17,210 bases of DNA from Lachnospiraceae bacterium UBA1712 (GTDB lineage Bacteria; Bacillota; Clostridia; Lachnospirales; Lachnospiraceae). Of the stretch, positions 16,115 through 17,210 are shown one piece after another; the first letter of the stretch is position 1; every line of letters begins with the position of its first letter. The notes under the pieces are model-generated. The model worked only from the letters and a program-made list of their open reading frames with translations. It was not told the origin of the DNA and searched no databases. The translations under genes were made by a program, and so were the position numbers. The DNA lies in assembly GCA_002317175.1 (NCBI GenBank), contig DCJA01000027.1, positions 1-17,210 of the forward strand, written 5' to 3'.

Positions 16115-16168
16115 TACTACTCTCACTTTATAATACTTATCTGTCCCAAAAAGCTGACTGATTTGCAG

Positions 16169-16963
16169 CTATACTCTTTTATCCTGTGAGCGCTTATAAA
16201 TCACAGCATGATGTTCCTGAAGATATGTACGTCCGTCATCAATCTGATAAACGTGCATAACTGCATCATCGCTACCAAACCATTCGTACTTCACATCATC
16301 AGTAGTTTTTCCATCAATAACTTCCTGAATGCCGTTCATCATAGCTCTCATAATACCAATATCCTCTTTGTCCCAGGTATGACCATGAAGCACATAATCA
16401 GCTTTTTCCTCCAGAAAGAGAAGACTCTGGAGTGTGTTTACTATCTCAGGTAAAGGTGAACAATCCTCCAACTGTAACCAAATGTGATGATTAATTGCGT
16501 CACCTGTAAATAGAATCCGATCTTCCTTTAGCAGAAGAAGTACCGATCCAGAAGTATGACCCGGGCATTCGTAAACCTCAAGAGTTAATCCGCCTAAATC
16601 AAATATATCACCAGCGCTCATAGGCTCAAAAGCTGGCATTTTCAAATTCCAGTTTTTACACCTTTCTATAAATGAAGGATCTGAACAAAACTGCTTGGCC
16701 AGTTCAAAATCAGCTGGGTGAAGATAAGCCTTGTCAAAGAAAATATTCCCCATTATATGATCTGGATGTCCGTGAGTATTAATTACAATAAGTTCCTTGT
16801 CAGTCAATTCCCTTACAATGGCATAAAGGTCCTCAACCCCATTCATTGTATCAATTACAGCAGCCTTGTTTTTCCCAATTACAAGGTATCCTGTAGCCTG
16901 CTTATCGTCATCAAGCAGATAAATATGATCATTAATCTGTCTCACTACACAACGTCTTTGCAT
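16169..16963 (-). CDS. Metallo-beta-lactamase-fold hydrolase
   Basis: This 264-residue cytoplasmic protein has the full MBL metal site: THGHPDH (H64, H66, D68, H69), PGHTSGS (H136), TGDA (D155) and LHGHT (H193/H195). This arrangement fits the glyoxalase II-like or lactonase-like branch that hydrolyses small thioesters or esters. The precise substrate is not predictable. A short C-terminal extension (about 215-264), with YEWFGSDDAVMHVY and HHAVIYKR, resembles that of other clostridial MBL proteins. The frame opens at ATG 16978, but AGGAGG (16970-16975) lies inside that extension, 6 nt before ATG 16963, which is therefore the start. The gene appears to have its own promoter just after an upstream terminator. 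Confidence 0.87.
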   Translation of the reverse strand: MQRRCVVRQINDHIYLLDDDKQATGYLVIGKNKAAVIDTMNGVEDLYAIVRELTDKELIVINTHGHPDHIMGNIFFDKAYLHPADFELAKQFCSDPSFIERCKNWNLKMPAFEPMSAGDIFDLGGLTLEVYECPGHTSGSVLLLLKEDRILFTGDAINHHIWLQLEDCSPLPEIVNTLQSLLFLEEKADYVLHGHTWDKEDIGIMRAMMNGIQEVIDGKTTDDVKYEWFGSDDAVMHVYQIDDGRTYLQEHHAVIYKRSQDKRV

Positions 16964-16969
16964 TATGCA

Positions 16970-16975
16970 CCTCCT
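16970..16975 (-). promoter_or_regulatory. Shine-Dalgarno that fixes the MBL start
   Basis: A perfect AGGAGG lies inside the longer open frame and 6 nt before ATG 16963. It repeats the ATGAGGAGG arrangement seen at the Sel1 gene. Confidence 0.7.
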
Positions 16976-16996
16976 CATTTTTTAAATTACTTCTAC

Positions 16997-17024
16997 GCTA
17001 TAATTCCCATAACTCTCATCACAA
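16997..17024 (-). promoter_or_regulatory. Putative promoter of the MBL gene
   Basis: Minus-strand TTGTGA (17019-17024) and TATAGC (16997-17002) are 16 nt apart. The -35 overlaps the end of the upstream terminator, so termination and initiation are packed closely. Confidence 0.4.
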
Positions 17025-17064
17025 AAAAACTTTCTCCTAGAATTAATATTTTCTAAAAGAAAGT
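17022..17064 (-). terminator. Strong rho-independent terminator for a gene right of the window
   Basis: On the minus strand a 14-bp stem (17051-17064 with 17029-17042, two U-G pairs) closes an 8-nt loop and is followed by T7. It is preceded by an A-run. The wobble direction marks it as a minus-strand terminator, so a minus-strand transcript enters from the right edge. Confidence 0.8.
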
Positions 17065-17120
17065 CTTTTTATTTGTTTTAATCACATCATATATACTTAC
17101 AGCAGTTTTGTAATCGATTT

Positions 17121-17139
17121 GTGGTCAAATAGTGGTCAA
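17121..17139. repeat. GTGGTCAA direct repeat at the right edge
   Basis: GTGGTCAA occurs at 17121-17128 and 17132-17139, an 11-bp period. Such short direct repeats are seen as arm-type binding sites beside tyrosine-recombinase genes. Only two copies are visible and no integrase is in the window, so the role is conjecture. Confidence 0.35.
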
Positions 17140-17160
17140 CTCCTCTTTGTAGCCCTGGAA

Positions 17161-17187
17161 AGCCACATAAACCCTTAGTTTGTGGCT
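17161..17187. other. Inverted repeat near the right edge
   Basis: AGCCACA (17161-17167) pairs with TGTGGCT (17181-17187) around 13 nt. No T-run follows on either side. The rest of 16979-17210 shows no gene; the minus strand has only a short open tail (DVRLVDRLATN then stop) entering from the edge. Confidence 0.3.
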
Positions 17188-17210
17188 AGCCTATCAACCA
17201 GTCGTACATC

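Noticed and set aside
16152..16170. AGCTG/CAGCT hairpin as terminator of the MBL gene
   Set aside because: The stem is only 5 bp, the loop is 9 nt, and the hairpin overlaps the stop codon. Read-through into the DUF389 gene seems likely.
17161..17187. Hairpin as part of a tRNA gene
   Set aside because: No acceptor stem, T-arm motif (GTTCRA) or anticodon arm can be built around it in the visible sequence.

Overview
The window looks like chromosome of a low-GC Gram-positive anaerobe of the Lachnospiraceae type (Butyrivibrio, Pseudobutyrivibrio or Roseburia-like). The reasons are strong AGGAGG ribosome sites, AT-rich spacers, rho-independent terminators, and a set of cytoplasmic glycosidases with a YesL-family protein, a BspA-type LRR protein and a DUF389 protein. 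The genus is inferred from gene content only. Almost everything is on the minus strand. The exception is a plus-strand GH2 gene entering from the left edge, which converges on the rest at a two-way terminator.

Region 1 (about 1-12800) is a plant-glycan locus that best fits acetylated galactomannan side products. In minus-strand transcription order it has an unrecognised 303-residue protein, a GH27 alpha-galactosidase-like enzyme with its own terminator, a Sel1-repeat lipoprotein, a 24-codon relic of a CobW-type GTPase, a SASA/SGNH acetylesterase, a GH2 beta-mannosidase, a YihS-type mannose isomerase, a PfkB fructokinase and a YesL/DUF624 membrane protein. The enzymes lack signal peptides. Together they could remove galactose and acetyl groups, release mannose, isomerise it to fructose and phosphorylate that to fructose-6-phosphate. 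This route needs neither mannokinase nor ManA. No transporter, endo-mannanase or GH130 phosphorylase is in the window.

Region 2 (about 12880-17210) is less specialised. It holds a secreted LRR protein with a C-terminal LysM domain, a four-helix EamA transporter, a DUF389 membrane protein and a metallo-beta-lactamase-fold hydrolase. A strong minus-strand terminator near 17022-17064 closes whatever gene lies to the right. The edge carries a GTGGTCAA direct repeat that resembles an integrase arm site.

The least expected items are: the CobW P-loop minigene, whose stop codon sits inside the acetylesterase ribosome site; three 21-bp tandem repeats upstream of the alpha-galactosidase, which are also in frame with the preceding stop codon; and a pair of LacI/cre-like elements inside a long inverted repeat upstream of the fructokinase. 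Several start codons were moved from the longest open frame to the position that fits the Shine-Dalgarno sequence.
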